Notes: generated from the sequence alone by a model not told the origin. A DNA stretch of 64,000 bases from Brumimicrobium sp033722555 (GCA_033722555.1 JAWVYS010000006.1:1-64000), one strand, 5' to 3'; positions 9,404 through 17,841 are shown, counted from the stretch's first letter. Program-made: numbers and translations.

Positions 9404-9859
9404 TTAATTTCCGGGATTGATAGAAAAGCTCCCGTCACCGTTAAACTGATTCAGTTTTAGCGTCACCAGCCAGTTTCCGGATTTTCCTTCCTGAGTTACA
9501 CCGGAAAAAGTATCATCTCCATCTCCAGGACGAGTCTTATTCAGTACCTCATTTCCTTTTGCGTCGTTGATAACCATTGTTACGCTACCACCCCCGGAAG
9601 TTGTAACATCAAAGTTCACCTGTGCAGTTGATTTCGGGTTTTCCCATACAAAAGAATATTCACCTGAATCTCCATCACCAGTAAAATCACCGGCAGGATC
9701 TGCTCCTACAGAAGTGATAGCTACATTACCGGTATAGGTGTTTTCTACAACTTCCATGTTATCATACTTTCGGTACTTCTTACATGCCACTCCTCCGAAA
9801 AGAATTGCTGCACCGCATAATACTGCAAAAACTGTTTTCATTTTTTTCATGTTTTTCAT
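9404..9859 (-). CDS. Small lipoprotein, candidate ECF-regulon member
   Basis: 151 residues. Lipobox FGGVAC at ~21-26 with mature start CKKYRKY. The mature part is a Gly/Asp-rich beta protein (about residues 45-150) containing GDFTGDGDSGEYSFVW and a final SFSINPGN, resembling a bacterial pre-peptidase-type beta-sandwich; this fold assignment is weak. Three closely spaced in-frame ATGs (9859, 9850, 9841) make the exact start uncertain. It has its own ECF-type promoter at 9885-9915. Likely attached to an envelope membrane by its lipid. Function unknown. Confidence 0.75.
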   Translation of the reverse strand: MKNMKKMKTVFAVLCGAAILFGGVACKKYRKYDNMEVVENTYTGNVAITSVGADPAGDFTGDGDSGEYSFVWENPKSTAQVNFDVTTSGGGSVTMVINDAKGNEVLNKTRPGDGDDTFSGVTQEGKSGNWLVTLKLNQFNGDGSFSINPGN

Positions 9860-9884
9860 GTTTTTAATTATTAATTCTACCCTT

Positions 9885-9915
9885 ATGATGATCGTGATAT
9901 TAAAAAGGTTGGAAA
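9885..9915 (-). promoter_or_regulatory. ECF-type promoter, copy 1
   Basis: On the minus strand TTTCCAACCTTTTT (9915-9902), 10 nt, then TCATCAT (9891-9885), 25 nt before the lipoprotein ATG. Same spacing as the copies at 10485 and 13179. The AAC-containing -35 and TC-containing -10 suit ECF sigma factors. Confidence 0.75.
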
Positions 9916-10004
9916 GCGATCAAATATTTTTCTTACCGGCTTCCTCCGAATGCCCTAATTAGCTATTATAAATTCTAGCCGGAGGAAAAATATTCTTTAC
10001 AACC

Positions 10005-10460
10005 TTATTTTTTCATACGAAACTCATGACGGTCTCCTCCATTGTCATAATAATACCACAACTCTTCTTTCTTTAATCGCAGTATATTATAATCGGCGGT
10101 GGAAACAGTGCTCGTTTCATTGGTCAGTTCTATACTACTAACACCTGTCAATTTTATTTGATTCTTATCACTGTCAAATGACCAGGAACCAGTTTCAGTG
10201 AAGTAATCTCCGTTTTTATCCGTGTAACTTCTGGTATAACTTTTATCTTCATTAAAAGTCTCCTGAAAATTGCTAATTAGTAGTTGAGAAGTTTCATCAT
10301 TCCCGTTTCTCATGTATTTGTCCAGTTTCCAGGTGTGTGCTGTCAAACGTTGTTCAGCTTTTCTTTTCAGACCGCCGTCTTCGTATTTTTTACACGCGTT
10401 AAGGCCTAATAAAAACAAACCGGCCAAAAATAATAACGAATAATTTTTCATTTTTTTCAT
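10005..10460 (-). CDS. Lipocalin-like lipoprotein, candidate ECF-regulon member
   Basis: 151 residues. Signal peptide with lipobox LLGLNAC and mature start CKKYEDGG, nearly the same after the Cys as the neighbouring lipoprotein. The body (LTAHTWKLDKYMRNG ... TFNEDKSYTRSYTD ... GSWSFDSDKNQIKL ... LRLKKEELWYYY) follows the strand pattern of Bacteroidota lipocalin-like domain lipoproteins. Such proteins are of unknown function. It has a private ECF-type promoter 25 nt upstream of the ATG, with the same spacing as its neighbours. No terminator is seen between it and the lipoprotein gene downstream. Confidence 0.8.
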   Translation of the reverse strand: MKKMKNYSLLFLAGLFLLGLNACKKYEDGGLKRKAEQRLTAHTWKLDKYMRNGNDETSQLLISNFQETFNEDKSYTRSYTDKNGDYFTETGSWSFDSDKNQIKLTGVSSIELTNETSTVSTADYNILRLKKEELWYYYDNGGDRHEFRMKK

Positions 10461-10484
10461 TATTTTAAATTTGAGTTCAATTCA

Positions 10485-10515
10485 ATGATGATTGAACATC
10501 CAAAAAGGTTGGAAA
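10485..10515 (-). promoter_or_regulatory. ECF-type promoter, copy 2
   Basis: Minus-strand TTTCCAACCTTTTT (10515-10502), 10 nt, TCATCAT (10491-10485). Identical in both boxes and in spacing to copy 1. Confidence 0.75.
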
Positions 10516-10520
10516 AAAAA

Positions 10521-11930
10521 TTAAAATTTATATCGGAAAGAGAAATAAGTACCCAGGCCTAATAGCGTGGTCCGATTATATGATGCAACAGTACTTGATT
10601 CATTACTGTTAAGGTTAGATAATCCTTTATCTACATTGAGCCCGTAATCAATTATGAACTTATTGTATTCGTAGGTTTGTCCGACTTGGAGAGTGATCCC
10701 GAAATCGGTATCCTTGAAATTATCGACAAACTTTTTATTCACCGAATCATCTATTTCATAACTTCCTCCGCTTAATATGCCTGCATAGGGTCCACATTTA
10801 ACACTTAGGCCTGCTTTATTAATATCAAAACGTTTGTAACGGAATTCGTACATCGCCTGAAACCTGAAGTAGTTGACCGTTAACTTTTCGTTCAAATACT
10901 TTCCTTTGTCAAATTCACCATATTTCTGTTTCACCGTGGCATACGTAAAATTGCCTGTCAAAGCATGATTCTTCGTAAGGGGCTTGACGAATTGGATCCC
11001 GATGTTTGTCCCTAAACTAGGTTCGAAAGAAATTAAACTTTCCGAATCCAGGGCTCTCCTTGTTTTATTATTCAGAATTGCAGTCGTGTTTAAGGCCGAA
11101 TAAATCCCTGCTTCAAATTTCGTCTTTTTACTGGTCGGGTCAGAGGTCTCAATAAGTTGTCCGGGTACAATATTCGAAACTAACGTGGTACTGAATCTAT
11201 AAGGTAAATTTAAAGGAAGGGCCGTTTCTGATAAATCTTCAAACTGAAGGTCATCTTCATTATCTCGCAACTTATCCGACACTTTCACAGCTACAAACTT
11301 CTCTTTCGAAAGGGTGTTGGAGTCCTCATCAATAAATTGATCGTCCTTCTTCCCTTCGGTGTTTAAATCATTGGGAGCAAACTTATCATTAAGAACGTAT
11401 GATTCGGATTTGGATTTGGATTTGGATACATCGAAACCTGCACCTTGGTCTGATTTAGAAGTAAATTTTTTAGAATCAGACACCTGTAATTCAGTAAAAT
11501 CCTTTTCTCCATTTGTGTCAACGAATAAATTTTCCGTGAAACTCCTTTCTTCATTTGATTGACCTGAACTGCTTATAACATTGATTCCGAAATCTGCAGA
11601 TAGCCGCATATTTTCAGGAAAGACTAGGAAAAGGAATATTCCAAAAGCAACAATCCTTTTTGATAATCGATAGAATGTTCTTCTGCGCAGAATCCTGTGA
11701 ATCCCGGTCCATCCTTTATCAATTGTTAATTGCTTGTCAATTCTTTCCCAAATACCCTGCGGAGCATGATGTCCTTTCTTCTTCTCGAAACTCAACTTTA
11801 TCTGCTGATCTAATTTAACATCCTCAGACAGGCCTGCACTGATATTAGACCATAGATCATCCGGAGCTTTGAGATTAATACTCTCGAAGCCTTCCTTGAT
11901 TTTTTTGTCTATGTTACCGGAATCAGCCAT
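10521..11930 (-). CDS. Putative anti-sigma/outer-membrane beta-barrel fusion protein
   Basis: 469 residues. The N-terminus holds two tandem copies of a ~30-residue helical motif: IDKKIKEGFESINLKAPDDL (6-25) and LDQQIKLSFEKKKGHHAPQG (40-59), each followed by W-x-x-I. A transmembrane helix (~92-106, IVAFGIFLFLVFPEN) follows, then a Ser/Lys/Asp-rich linker including an SKSKSKSES run. The C-terminal ~230 residues form a beta-barrel-like region ending FSFRYKF with terminal Phe. Start overlaps the sigma gene by 8 nt. It parallels the protein at 7901. Anti-sigma activity is inferred from gene order and architecture only. Confidence 0.65.
   Translation of the reverse strand: MADSGNIDKKIKEGFESINLKAPDDLWSNISAGLSEDVKLDQQIKLSFEKKKGHHAPQGIWERIDKQLTIDKGWTGIHRILRRRTFYRLSKRIVAFGIFLFLVFPENMRLSADFGINVISSSGQSNEERSFTENLFVDTNGEKDFTELQVSDSKKFTSKSDQGAGFDVSKSKSKSESYVLNDKFAPNDLNTEGKKDDQFIDEDSNTLSKEKFVAVKVSDKLRDNEDDLQFEDLSETALPLNLPYRFSTTLVSNIVPGQLIETSDPTSKKTKFEAGIYSALNTTAILNNKTRRALDSESLISFEPSLGTNIGIQFVKPLTKNHALTGNFTYATVKQKYGEFDKGKYLNEKLTVNYFRFQAMYEFRYKRFDINKAGLSVKCGPYAGILSGGSYEIDDSVNKKFVDNFKDTDFGITLQVGQTYEYNKFIIDYGLNVDKGLSNLNSNESSTVASYNRTTLLGLGTYFSFRYKF
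11403..11430. repeat. Hexanucleotide microsatellite inside the barrel-protein linker
   Basis: Four near-perfect copies of GGATTT/GATTCG on the plus strand, encoding the Ser-Lys/Ser-Glu run of the linker on the minus strand. Because the unit is six bases, changes in copy number would keep the frame and only alter linker length. Confidence 0.6.
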
Positions 11931-12468
11931 TTATTTGAATTAATTTTTCTTTCAAAAGAGTTCGCGCCCTGTTTAACTGCGATTTCGAAGTTCCTTCAGA
12001 AATTTCAAGCATTTGAGCAATTTCATTGTGTTGATAACCTTCGATGGCATATAATTTTAAAATCATTGCTGCCTTTGCGGGTAAATCATTCACTAACCTT
12101 ACTATTTCAGCAGAATTAATACGCTCCAAAACACCCTCTGCTTTATCGGTTTCGACGTAACTTAACTCATCAATGAATTCCTTTTTACGTTTATTTTTCC
12201 GGATATATTCAATTGATTTATTTACCACTATTCTTCGAATCCAGGCACCTAATGCCGATTCAAACCTAAACTCATCGAGCTTTCTAAAAATATTGATAAA
12301 ACTATCCTGTAAAATATCTGCTGCTTCATCAGAATCACTTGAATACATCATTACGACAGCATACATTTTATCTGCATACTTCCTGTATAAAGCTTCCTGA
12401 TATTTACGGTCATCCCGTAAACATCCTTTTACAAGTTCCTCGTCAGATATGTTTGAAAATTCGCTCAA
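11923..12468 (-). CDS. ECF RNA polymerase sigma factor (second), likely autoregulated
   Basis: 181 residues. Sigma-2 region: YRKYADKMYAVVMMYSSDSD, AADILQDSFINIFRKLDEFR and GAWIRRIVVNKSIEYIRKNK. Sigma-4 region: LPAKAAMILKLYAIEGYQHN with EIAQMLEISEGTSKSQLNRARTLL as helix-turn-helix. Start is TTG at 12468, directly after the TAA of the upstream lipoprotein gene (TAATTG), and no later Met keeps region 2. It overlaps the downstream membrane-protein gene by 8 nt. The three-gene operon begins at the ECF-type promoter at 13179, which suggests positive autoregulation. Confidence 0.9.
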   Translation of the reverse strand: MSEFSNISDEELVKGCLRDDRKYQEALYRKYADKMYAVVMMYSSDSDEAADILQDSFINIFRKLDEFRFESALGAWIRRIVVNKSIEYIRKNKRKKEFIDELSYVETDKAEGVLERINSAEIVRLVNDLPAKAAMILKLYAIEGYQHNEIAQMLEISEGTSKSQLNRARTLLKEKLIQING

Positions 12469-13155
12469 TTAATCAAAAATTATTTCCACGCCCCCACCGA
12501 ATCGATCATCAATGATATCATAAATATCCTCATTAACAACTTCGCTAATAACTATCGATTCTACTCCGTTTACCATTACTGTCTGTGCGTCTTCCATTTG
12601 AGTCATAGAAACGGTTGCAAACCAGTACACAGGATTTAATTTAATCACTGCAATACTTGGTTGAGTAGCTATCAAATCAATCTCCGTTTCATTTTGACCG
12701 TTCTTACTTACCTGATCGTAAAATTCGATCCGTTTTGGTTCGACGATCACAGGAACATCTATTCCACCGCTATTTTTAAATATCCCAACAACTTTCATTG
12801 ATTCAGTGCCAGAGTTCTCAGCCCTGAAATCTATTCTGATCGTCGTATAGGTACCCTGTGGTATATCGAACTGAAGTTCACCGTTAACCGTTGATGAAGA
12901 GAAAGGAATATTTAAACCGTTATCATATTCCGACTCGAAATAGACATCGTCTGCCTGAATTCGTTTACCGTCAAACTCAATCTCACGTAAAATAATATTT
13001 CCACCGGTAAAAGAAAGATTGCCGTTCACTGCAGTAGACTTATTAATATCCACCATGAAGGAAACATCTGTAGGTTCCTTCCACTTCGATTTCTTGCAGC
13101 TCAGAAGCAAGGAAATGCTAACGGATACAAGAATAATATAGCTCAACGTTCTCAT
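12469..13155 (-). CDS. Lipoprotein, first gene of the sigma-factor operon
   Basis: 228 residues. Signal peptide with lipobox SLLLSC and mature start CKKSKWKEP. The mature protein is beta-rich: FTGGNIILREIEFDGKR, QFDIPQGTYTTIRIDFRAE, VIVEPKRIEFYDQ. The pattern is reminiscent of DUF4382-type lipoproteins, but I would not insist on that name. It lies directly upstream of the sigma gene (stop and start codon abut) and downstream of the third ECF-type promoter. It could be an envelope sensor input or a regulon product. Function unknown. Confidence 0.75.
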   Translation of the reverse strand: MRTLSYIILVSVSISLLLSCKKSKWKEPTDVSFMVDINKSTAVNGNLSFTGGNIILREIEFDGKRIQADDVYFESEYDNGLNIPFSSSTVNGELQFDIPQGTYTTIRIDFRAENSGTESMKVVGIFKNSGGIDVPVIVEPKRIEFYDQVSKNGQNETEIDLIATQPSIAVIKLNPVYWFATVSMTQMEDAQTVMVNGVESIVISEVVNEDIYDIIDDRFGGGVEIIFD

Positions 13156-13178
13156 AGACTTTGAATGTTCTATATATA

Positions 13179-13209
13179 TAGATGAAAATTAAGTCAAAAA
13201 GGTTGGAAA
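13179..13209 (-). promoter_or_regulatory. ECF-type promoter, copy 3 (sigma operon)
   Basis: Minus-strand TTTCCAACCTTTTT (13209-13196), 10 nt, TCATCTA (13185-13179), 24 nt before the operon's first ATG. First five bases of the -10 box and the full -35 box match copies 1 and 2. Confidence 0.75.
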
Positions 13210-13310
13210 GGCATAAAAAAAAAGAAAAATATTTGTCGGATCAAGTTCATTCAAGAATTTCAGGTAAATAATTATCTCTTGAAGCCCCTGAACCTGAATA
13301 AAAAATTTAA

Positions 13311-16300
13311 ATGATATCTTTACTCTTACCAATACTGTATGGTATGTATTTAAAAATTACATTTCTTGCAATAGTCATAGGCTGTTTAAACCTCCATGCG
13401 CAAGAATCCGGTTCTGTTGAAACACAAATACAAAAGGGCCATATTCAGCCTGTTTCTGCTCTTGCATGGCATCCTTCAGGAAAATATTTTGCTTCGGGTT
13501 CGGCCGATCATTCTGTAATTCTATGGGCCGCTGAAACAGGGAAGCAGATTCGTCAGTTCGGCTACCATACCGGAAAAGTTCTTAACCTCCGGTTTTCGAA
13601 AGACGGTAATCAGTTACTTTCTTCCGGAGGAGATAACACCGTTTTGGTGGTGGATGTGCTAACCGGAAAACTCCTAGAAAAATACACTTACGATAATCCC
13701 AATGCGTATGCGATGAGTGTTTCTTTTTCATCCGGAGAAAATTACATTCTGGTGGGAGATAATCGTGATAACCTTACCATGATCAACAGGGCTGACGGAA
13801 AGCGAACCACGTATAAAAAAGGATTCTCCGCAACGGTTCATCCCCTTACGGTTTCGCCCGATGAAAAGCTTAAATTAATCATCGAGAATTATAAATCAGT
13901 TTCACTTATTCAGGAGATAGACAAAGACACTTTTCAACTTGGTTTTGATAAAGCTTATCACTATTCCTTCAGTCCTGACGGAAAGCAACTTACCGTCGGT
14001 TCGGAAAAACTTTTTCTCACGGTTTTCGATGTGCAGACAGGCAAAGAGATCAAAACACTGAACTTCGAGGAGCAATGTGACGGATGCAAAATAAAGTTTG
14101 ATTACAGCGGTGACGGGAAACACCTGGTCACTTATGATCATTATAACGGACTGACTATTTATAAAACCACTAACTGGAAGCCGCTTGGTCAGACCATCAA
14201 ATTTCCGATTTCCTATTCGACTGTTTCGTTCAGCCCTTCCGGAAACTATGTGTTATTGATGAAAGACGATGAATTTCTACTCTTTTCGGTGAATGAATAC
14301 AAGGAAGTTCTCCGAAAGAAAAATGAAAACTTTTCAGGTTCGGAGCTACGGATAAGTCCCGACGATAAACACATTCTCACGGGAGGAGATTATTTCACTA
14401 TTGAGTCTCTGGCTCTTCCATCCGGAAAAAAATCTTTCAATTACCGCGGATTCTCAAATGATGATGCACATCGGGTCGAGCAACTCGACTATAATTCCTG
14501 GTTTCAATCGAATATTGTTAATCATTTAAAACTGAAACCGGCGGTAGCAATTTCTCAGAACGGCCTAATCGCACAAGGAAAGTTGGATACCGTTGTAACT
14601 CTCTTCGACCTCAACAATGGTCGCTTCCAGCCTCCGCTCCTCGGACATTCACACCAGGTCATTTCACTGACTTTCAATCCAAGTGGTGAAGAACTTGCCA
14701 CGGGAGATGCATCAGGTAGAATCATTGTCTGGGATTTAACCAACAACAGGATCCTTCACGATTTCCGTGCACATGTAAGTTTCGTCTTAGATTTGGCCTT
14801 CAATTCGAAAGGAACTGAACTCCTTAGTTCCAGTTGGGATGCGACAATAAAACACTGGTCACTGGAAAACACTGAACAAGGCTATCCAAAGCGAATCGGC
14901 CTGATTGACCTGGAAAATAATGCGGTAAACGAACTGCTTTTTTCACCCAACGACTTGTACCTGATTACCGGCGATGCAACGGAAAACATCACGTATTATG
15001 AGGCGGACACCAAAAAATATGCTTTTGACCTCATCGGTCATGCATCAACCATCTCCGGGATCATTTTTTTTGAAAACAGCAACGGACAAAAACTCCTCGC
15101 TTCCTCATCCAGGGACGGCTGGGTAAAAATATGGGACTTTAATTCGGGCAGGCTGCTAGATAAGGTCTGTTCGGAAAATAAAACAGCCATCCTTAGTCTC
15201 ACTTATGACGAAACGAATAATCTTCTCTATTTCGGATCCTCAGACCGAAAAGTTTATTGCTACGATACAGAAAAAAGACACCTTATTTCCTCCTTTGAAG
15301 CTCACCAAGCGGCAGTTTGTTTTTTATCTCTCCGAAAAAATGAAAATGAACTGATCACAAAAAGCACGGACGGAGAGATCAAATGCTGGAAACTAAACGG
15401 TCCCGAGCCCGTGGAATCATACAGTTATTTCCAAATTAACGGCAGGGACTGGCTCATTACACGTCCCGACGGTTATTTCGATGGTTCAGCGCAGGCCATG
15501 AAACAGATCAATTACGTTTCAGGCTTGAACGCTTTGAAGGTAGAGTCTTTTTTTAAAAAATATTATACTCCGGGTTTATATCAGGAGATTCTAAATGGAT
15601 GGAAGTCTGATCATAAAGATCGTGGCCTCAACGAGCTCCTACAGGAAATTCCTCGCTTCGAGCTTTATTTTATTAATAATCGCGGGCAGGAAACCCTTTC
15701 GGTGAAGGATAGCGTTTACAATCACCCTAAAAGTGAGGTAGAGTTGATTCTCCATGCGAATAAAAAGCAGGATGAATTCGAAGAAATACTGGTGTACAAC
15801 AACGGAAAACTCATTTTTCAGGAAACCTTTAAGGAAGATGTTATCTTTCGGGGATCGGGACAGAAAAGGAGATTGGTTGTACCACTGGCGCCGAAAGAAA
15901 ATGAAGTCAGTGTGAGGATAACGACTTCTTCCGGAATAAATCCCGAGGATCAACGGATTCGCTTATTTTATGACACTTTGCAAGGAAAGAGTGAATTGTT
16001 TCTTTTCACTTTGGGAATCAACAAATACGAGAATGAGCGCTACAACTTAAATTATGCAGGCAATGATGCTGAGGCTTTTGCCAAAACAATTGAGAAAGGT
16101 GCCCAAGAGTTGTTTCATACGGTATATAATTATAGCCTGAGAGACAAAAAGGTAACCCGTGAGAATGTGCTTCAAACCATCGAAGAAATAAAAAGAAAGA
16201 TGGGGCCTGAGGATGTTTTTGTTTTTTTCTACGCAGGACACGGCGTGATGCTATCGGGTTCGGATCAGTCGAATGATTTTTATTTGGTAATGAGTGATAT

Positions 16301-16766
16301 AACCAATCTTTACGGAGACAAAACGACCATGGATTTAAAAGGGCTATCGGCGCGTGACCTTTTGGATATATCTAAAATGCTTCCCGCCCAAAAGCAGGTA
16401 TTCGTGCTCGACGCCTGTCAATCGGGTGCTGCTTTGAAGGAACTTGCCATTCGCGGTGTTGATCGCGAAAAAGCGTTGGCTCAACTCGCACGGAGCTCGG
16501 GCACCTTTTTCCTTACAGCGTCTCAGGATGTTGAGTACGCGAATGAAGTAGGCAATCTGAAACACGGCATCTTCACTTATGCCATTTTGGAATTACTAAA
16601 CGGTGTTTCTGAAAAAGTGCAAAAGAACGAAACGATTTCTGTTTACCAGCTTAAATCTTACGTGGAGTCGAGGGTTCCCGAACTCACCAAAGAATATAAG
16701 GGTTCCGCCCAGTATCCAACGGGTTATAGTTTTGGGAATGATTTTCCGATTGGGGTTGTGAAGTGA
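13311..16766 (+). CDS. Exported WD40-repeat/caspase-fold (C14) protein
   Basis: 1151 residues. A signal peptide is plausible (KITFLAIVIGCLNLHAQ); translation could also begin at Met12 (13344). Residues ~30-690 contain WD40-type repeats (HPSGKYFASGSADHSVILW, NPSGEELATGDASGRIIVWD, LLSSSWDATIKHWS) that should form one or two beta-propellers. The C-terminal ~240 residues are a caspase-like peptidase with the His/Cys dyad: FYAGHGVM (His977) and VLDACQSG (Cys1036). An Ig-like linker (~775-880) joins them. The dyad is intact, so it may be active. It is divergent from the sigma operon. WD40-caspase proteins are widespread in Bacteroidota and mostly uncharacterised. Confidence 0.88.
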   Translation: MISLLLPILYGMYLKITFLAIVIGCLNLHAQESGSVETQIQKGHIQPVSALAWHPSGKYFASGSADHSVILWAAETGKQIRQFGYHTGKVLNLRFSKDGNQLLSSGGDNTVLVVDVLTGKLLEKYTYDNPNAYAMSVSFSSGENYILVGDNRDNLTMINRADGKRTTYKKGFSATVHPLTVSPDEKLKLIIENYKSVSLIQEIDKDTFQLGFDKAYHYSFSPDGKQLTVGSEKLFLTVFDVQTGKEIKTLNFEEQCDGCKIKFDYSGDGKHLVTYDHYNGLTIYKTTNWKPLGQTIKFPISYSTVSFSPSGNYVLLMKDDEFLLFSVNEYKEVLRKKNENFSGSELRISPDDKHILTGGDYFTIESLALPSGKKSFNYRGFSNDDAHRVEQLDYNSWFQSNIVNHLKLKPAVAISQNGLIAQGKLDTVVTLFDLNNGRFQPPLLGHSHQVISLTFNPSGEELATGDASGRIIVWDLTNNRILHDFRAHVSFVLDLAFNSKGTELLSSSWDATIKHWSLENTEQGYPKRIGLIDLENNAVNELLFSPNDLYLITGDATENITYYEADTKKYAFDLIGHASTISGIIFFENSNGQKLLASSSRDGWVKIWDFNSGRLLDKVCSENKTAILSLTYDETNNLLYFGSSDRKVYCYDTEKRHLISSFEAHQAAVCFLSLRKNENELITKSTDGEIKCWKLNGPEPVESYSYFQINGRDWLITRPDGYFDGSAQAMKQINYVSGLNALKVESFFKKYYTPGLYQEILNGWKSDHKDRGLNELLQEIPRFELYFINNRGQETLSVKDSVYNHPKSEVELILHANKKQDEFEEILVYNNGKLIFQETFKEDVIFRGSGQKRRLVVPLAPKENEVSVRITTSSGINPEDQRIRLFYDTLQGKSELFLFTLGINKYENERYNLNYAGNDAEAFAKTIEKGAQELFHTVYNYSLRDKKVTRENVLQTIEEIKRKMGPEDVFVFFYAGHGVMLSGSDQSNDFYLVMSDITNLYGDKTTMDLKGLSARDLLDISKMLPAQKQVFVLDACQSGAALKELAIRGVDREKALAQLARSSGTFFLTASQDVEYANEVGNLKHGIFTYAILELLNGVSEKVQKNETISVYQLKSYVESRVPELTKEYKGSAQYPTGYSFGNDFPIGVVK

Positions 16767-16790
16767 ATTTGGTAAACCACAAGATATATT

Positions 16791-16828
16791 ACGAAGTAGC
16801 ACCGATAGGTAATCGTGCACGAGCGGGG
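16791..16828 (+). repeat. REP-like palindromic repeat, copy 1
   Basis: Contains CGAT-AGGTA-ATCG hairpin followed by the tail CACGAGCGGGG. 37 of 38 bases are the same as the copy at 18075-18112. Confidence 0.75.
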
Positions 16829-16852
16829 ATTAAAAAACAAAAGTAAGTTAGT

Positions 16853-16889
16853 CACCGCGAACGAGATGCAATCTCGCACGAGCGGGGGG
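16853..16889 (+). repeat. REP-like palindromic repeat, copy 2
   Basis: Contains CGAGAT-GCA-ATCTCG hairpin followed by the same tail CACGAGCGGGG. The hairpin sequence differs from copies 1 and 3 while the tail is constant. Confidence 0.75.
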
Positions 16890-16969
16890 TTCAAAATCTT
16901 ATTCCAAATATAAGTATTTTGACTCTATATGCGATTTTTGTGGATGTGGTTCACGAATTTTAAGGAAAT

Positions 16970-17000
16970 AAAAAAGCCCACAGTTTCTTGTGAGCTTTAC
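16970..17000 (-). terminator. Terminator downstream of higBA
   Basis: Stem AAAGC-C-CACA / TGTG-A-GCTTT with one mismatch and a 6-nt loop. On the minus strand it is followed by a T-run (TTTTTTATTT). It lies 86 nt after the antitoxin stop. Confidence 0.65.
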
Positions 17001-17085
17001 TTAATAATTTCTTAGTTAATACTTAGTGAAATATCAGCACTTAGAAACGTTCCTTTGCTGGAAGAGGCTTGACTAGGCATAACCA

Positions 17086-17490
17086 TTAAGCAACATTTGA
17101 CTCTTTATTAATCAACTCATATTCTTTCAGGAAAGATTCTGGGCTTAGTTTAAACTTTTCTGCAAACTTCCTGATTAAGTCTTTACTAAAACCTCTTTTA
17201 TAGTTCAGAATATCTGAAATAATTGATTGAGGTACTTTTAACTCTTTTGAAAGTTTATAACCAGAGTATCCATATTCATCCATTAATGCTTTAAGCAAAT
17301 CCACAGGTTCCAGTTTCTCAAATGGATTTTTCTGCTTGCTTGTATAATCCTCAATAATCAAGTCAAGGATATAGTACTCACTTTTCATATCAGCAGTTCC
17401 TTTCCCAGAACCTAAGATTTTTCCAAGTTCTAAGTGGCGTTTACAATATTCATTGTACTGCTTCTTGTTTTTTATTTTTGAGTATTTCAT
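17086..17490 (-). CDS. higA: HigA-type antitoxin with XRE helix-turn-helix
   Basis: 134 residues. The C-terminal half has an XRE helix-turn-helix: YGYSGYKLSKELKVPQSIIS followed by DILNYKRGFSKDLIRKFAEK, matching the HigA group in which the domain sits at the C-terminus. The N-terminal half (YNEYCKRHLELGKIL) would contact the toxin. It is the second gene, 30 nt after higB, the inverted toxin-first order typical of higBA. Expected to bind and silence HigB and repress the operon. In an island with REP repeats and IS debris. Confidence 0.82.
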   Translation of the reverse strand: MKYSKIKNKKQYNEYCKRHLELGKILGSGKGTADMKSEYYILDLIIEDYTSKQKNPFEKLEPVDLLKALMDEYGYSGYKLSKELKVPQSIISDILNYKRGFSKDLIRKFAEKFKLSPESFLKEYELINKESNVA

Positions 17491-17520
17491 AACGATATAC
17501 TTTTTTAATTCTTATTCTTA

Positions 17521-17841
17521 CTAAAACATCTGAACCGTACAAGCATCAACCTTATCATATTCAGCATGTGTTCCTATAAAAGCGACATATAAGCAACAAC
17601 TTTGATAAAAGTTATAATCACAAATTATCCTATAATTGTTCCCTCCAATATCAAATACAATTCTATCATTCTCGCAATCTCCAATTATACTTGCATTAGG
17701 AAAATCAGCCTTAATGTCGTTTAAATCATTCCAATCGCAATTCTTAATCCTCTCTAAAAAGATATGGAAACTTGGTGCTGCCCTGGCATTTTTTGTACAA
17801 TATTCCCATATTGACACTTCGGTAATTATCCTTACTTTCAT
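17521..17841 (-). CDS. higB: HigB-like mRNA interferase toxin
   Basis: 106 residues, normal for the family. Conserved features are an aromatic-rich core, RIVFDIGGNNYRIICDYNF and the C-terminal VAFIGTHAEYDKVDA, the signature of the HigB-like ribosome-dependent mRNA interferase family. First gene of the unit. An AT-rich leader precedes the ATG. Predicted to cleave mRNA during translation when free of HigA. Confidence 0.85.
   Translation of the reverse strand: MKVRIITEVSIWEYCTKNARAAPSFHIFLERIKNCDWNDLNDIKADFPNASIIGDCENDRIVFDIGGNNYRIICDYNFYQSCCLYVAFIGTHAEYDKVDACTVQMF

Larger units (their letters stand above)
16767..17085. other. Gene-free stretch with REP-like palindromes and a terminator
   Basis: About 319 nt without a coding frame. 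It holds two REP-like elements (16791-16828 and 16853-16889) and the terminator of the toxin-antitoxin unit near 16970-17000. Nothing else is recognised. It marks the left edge of the accessory island. Confidence 0.7.

Noticed and set aside
11403..11430. Phase-variable microsatellite
   Set aside because: The unit is six bases, so copy-number changes would not shift the frame.
13311..16766. Caspase as part of an anti-phage defence system
   Set aside because: The protein is predicted to be exported, and no partner gene of a known defence type is adjacent. The neighbours are envelope regulation genes.
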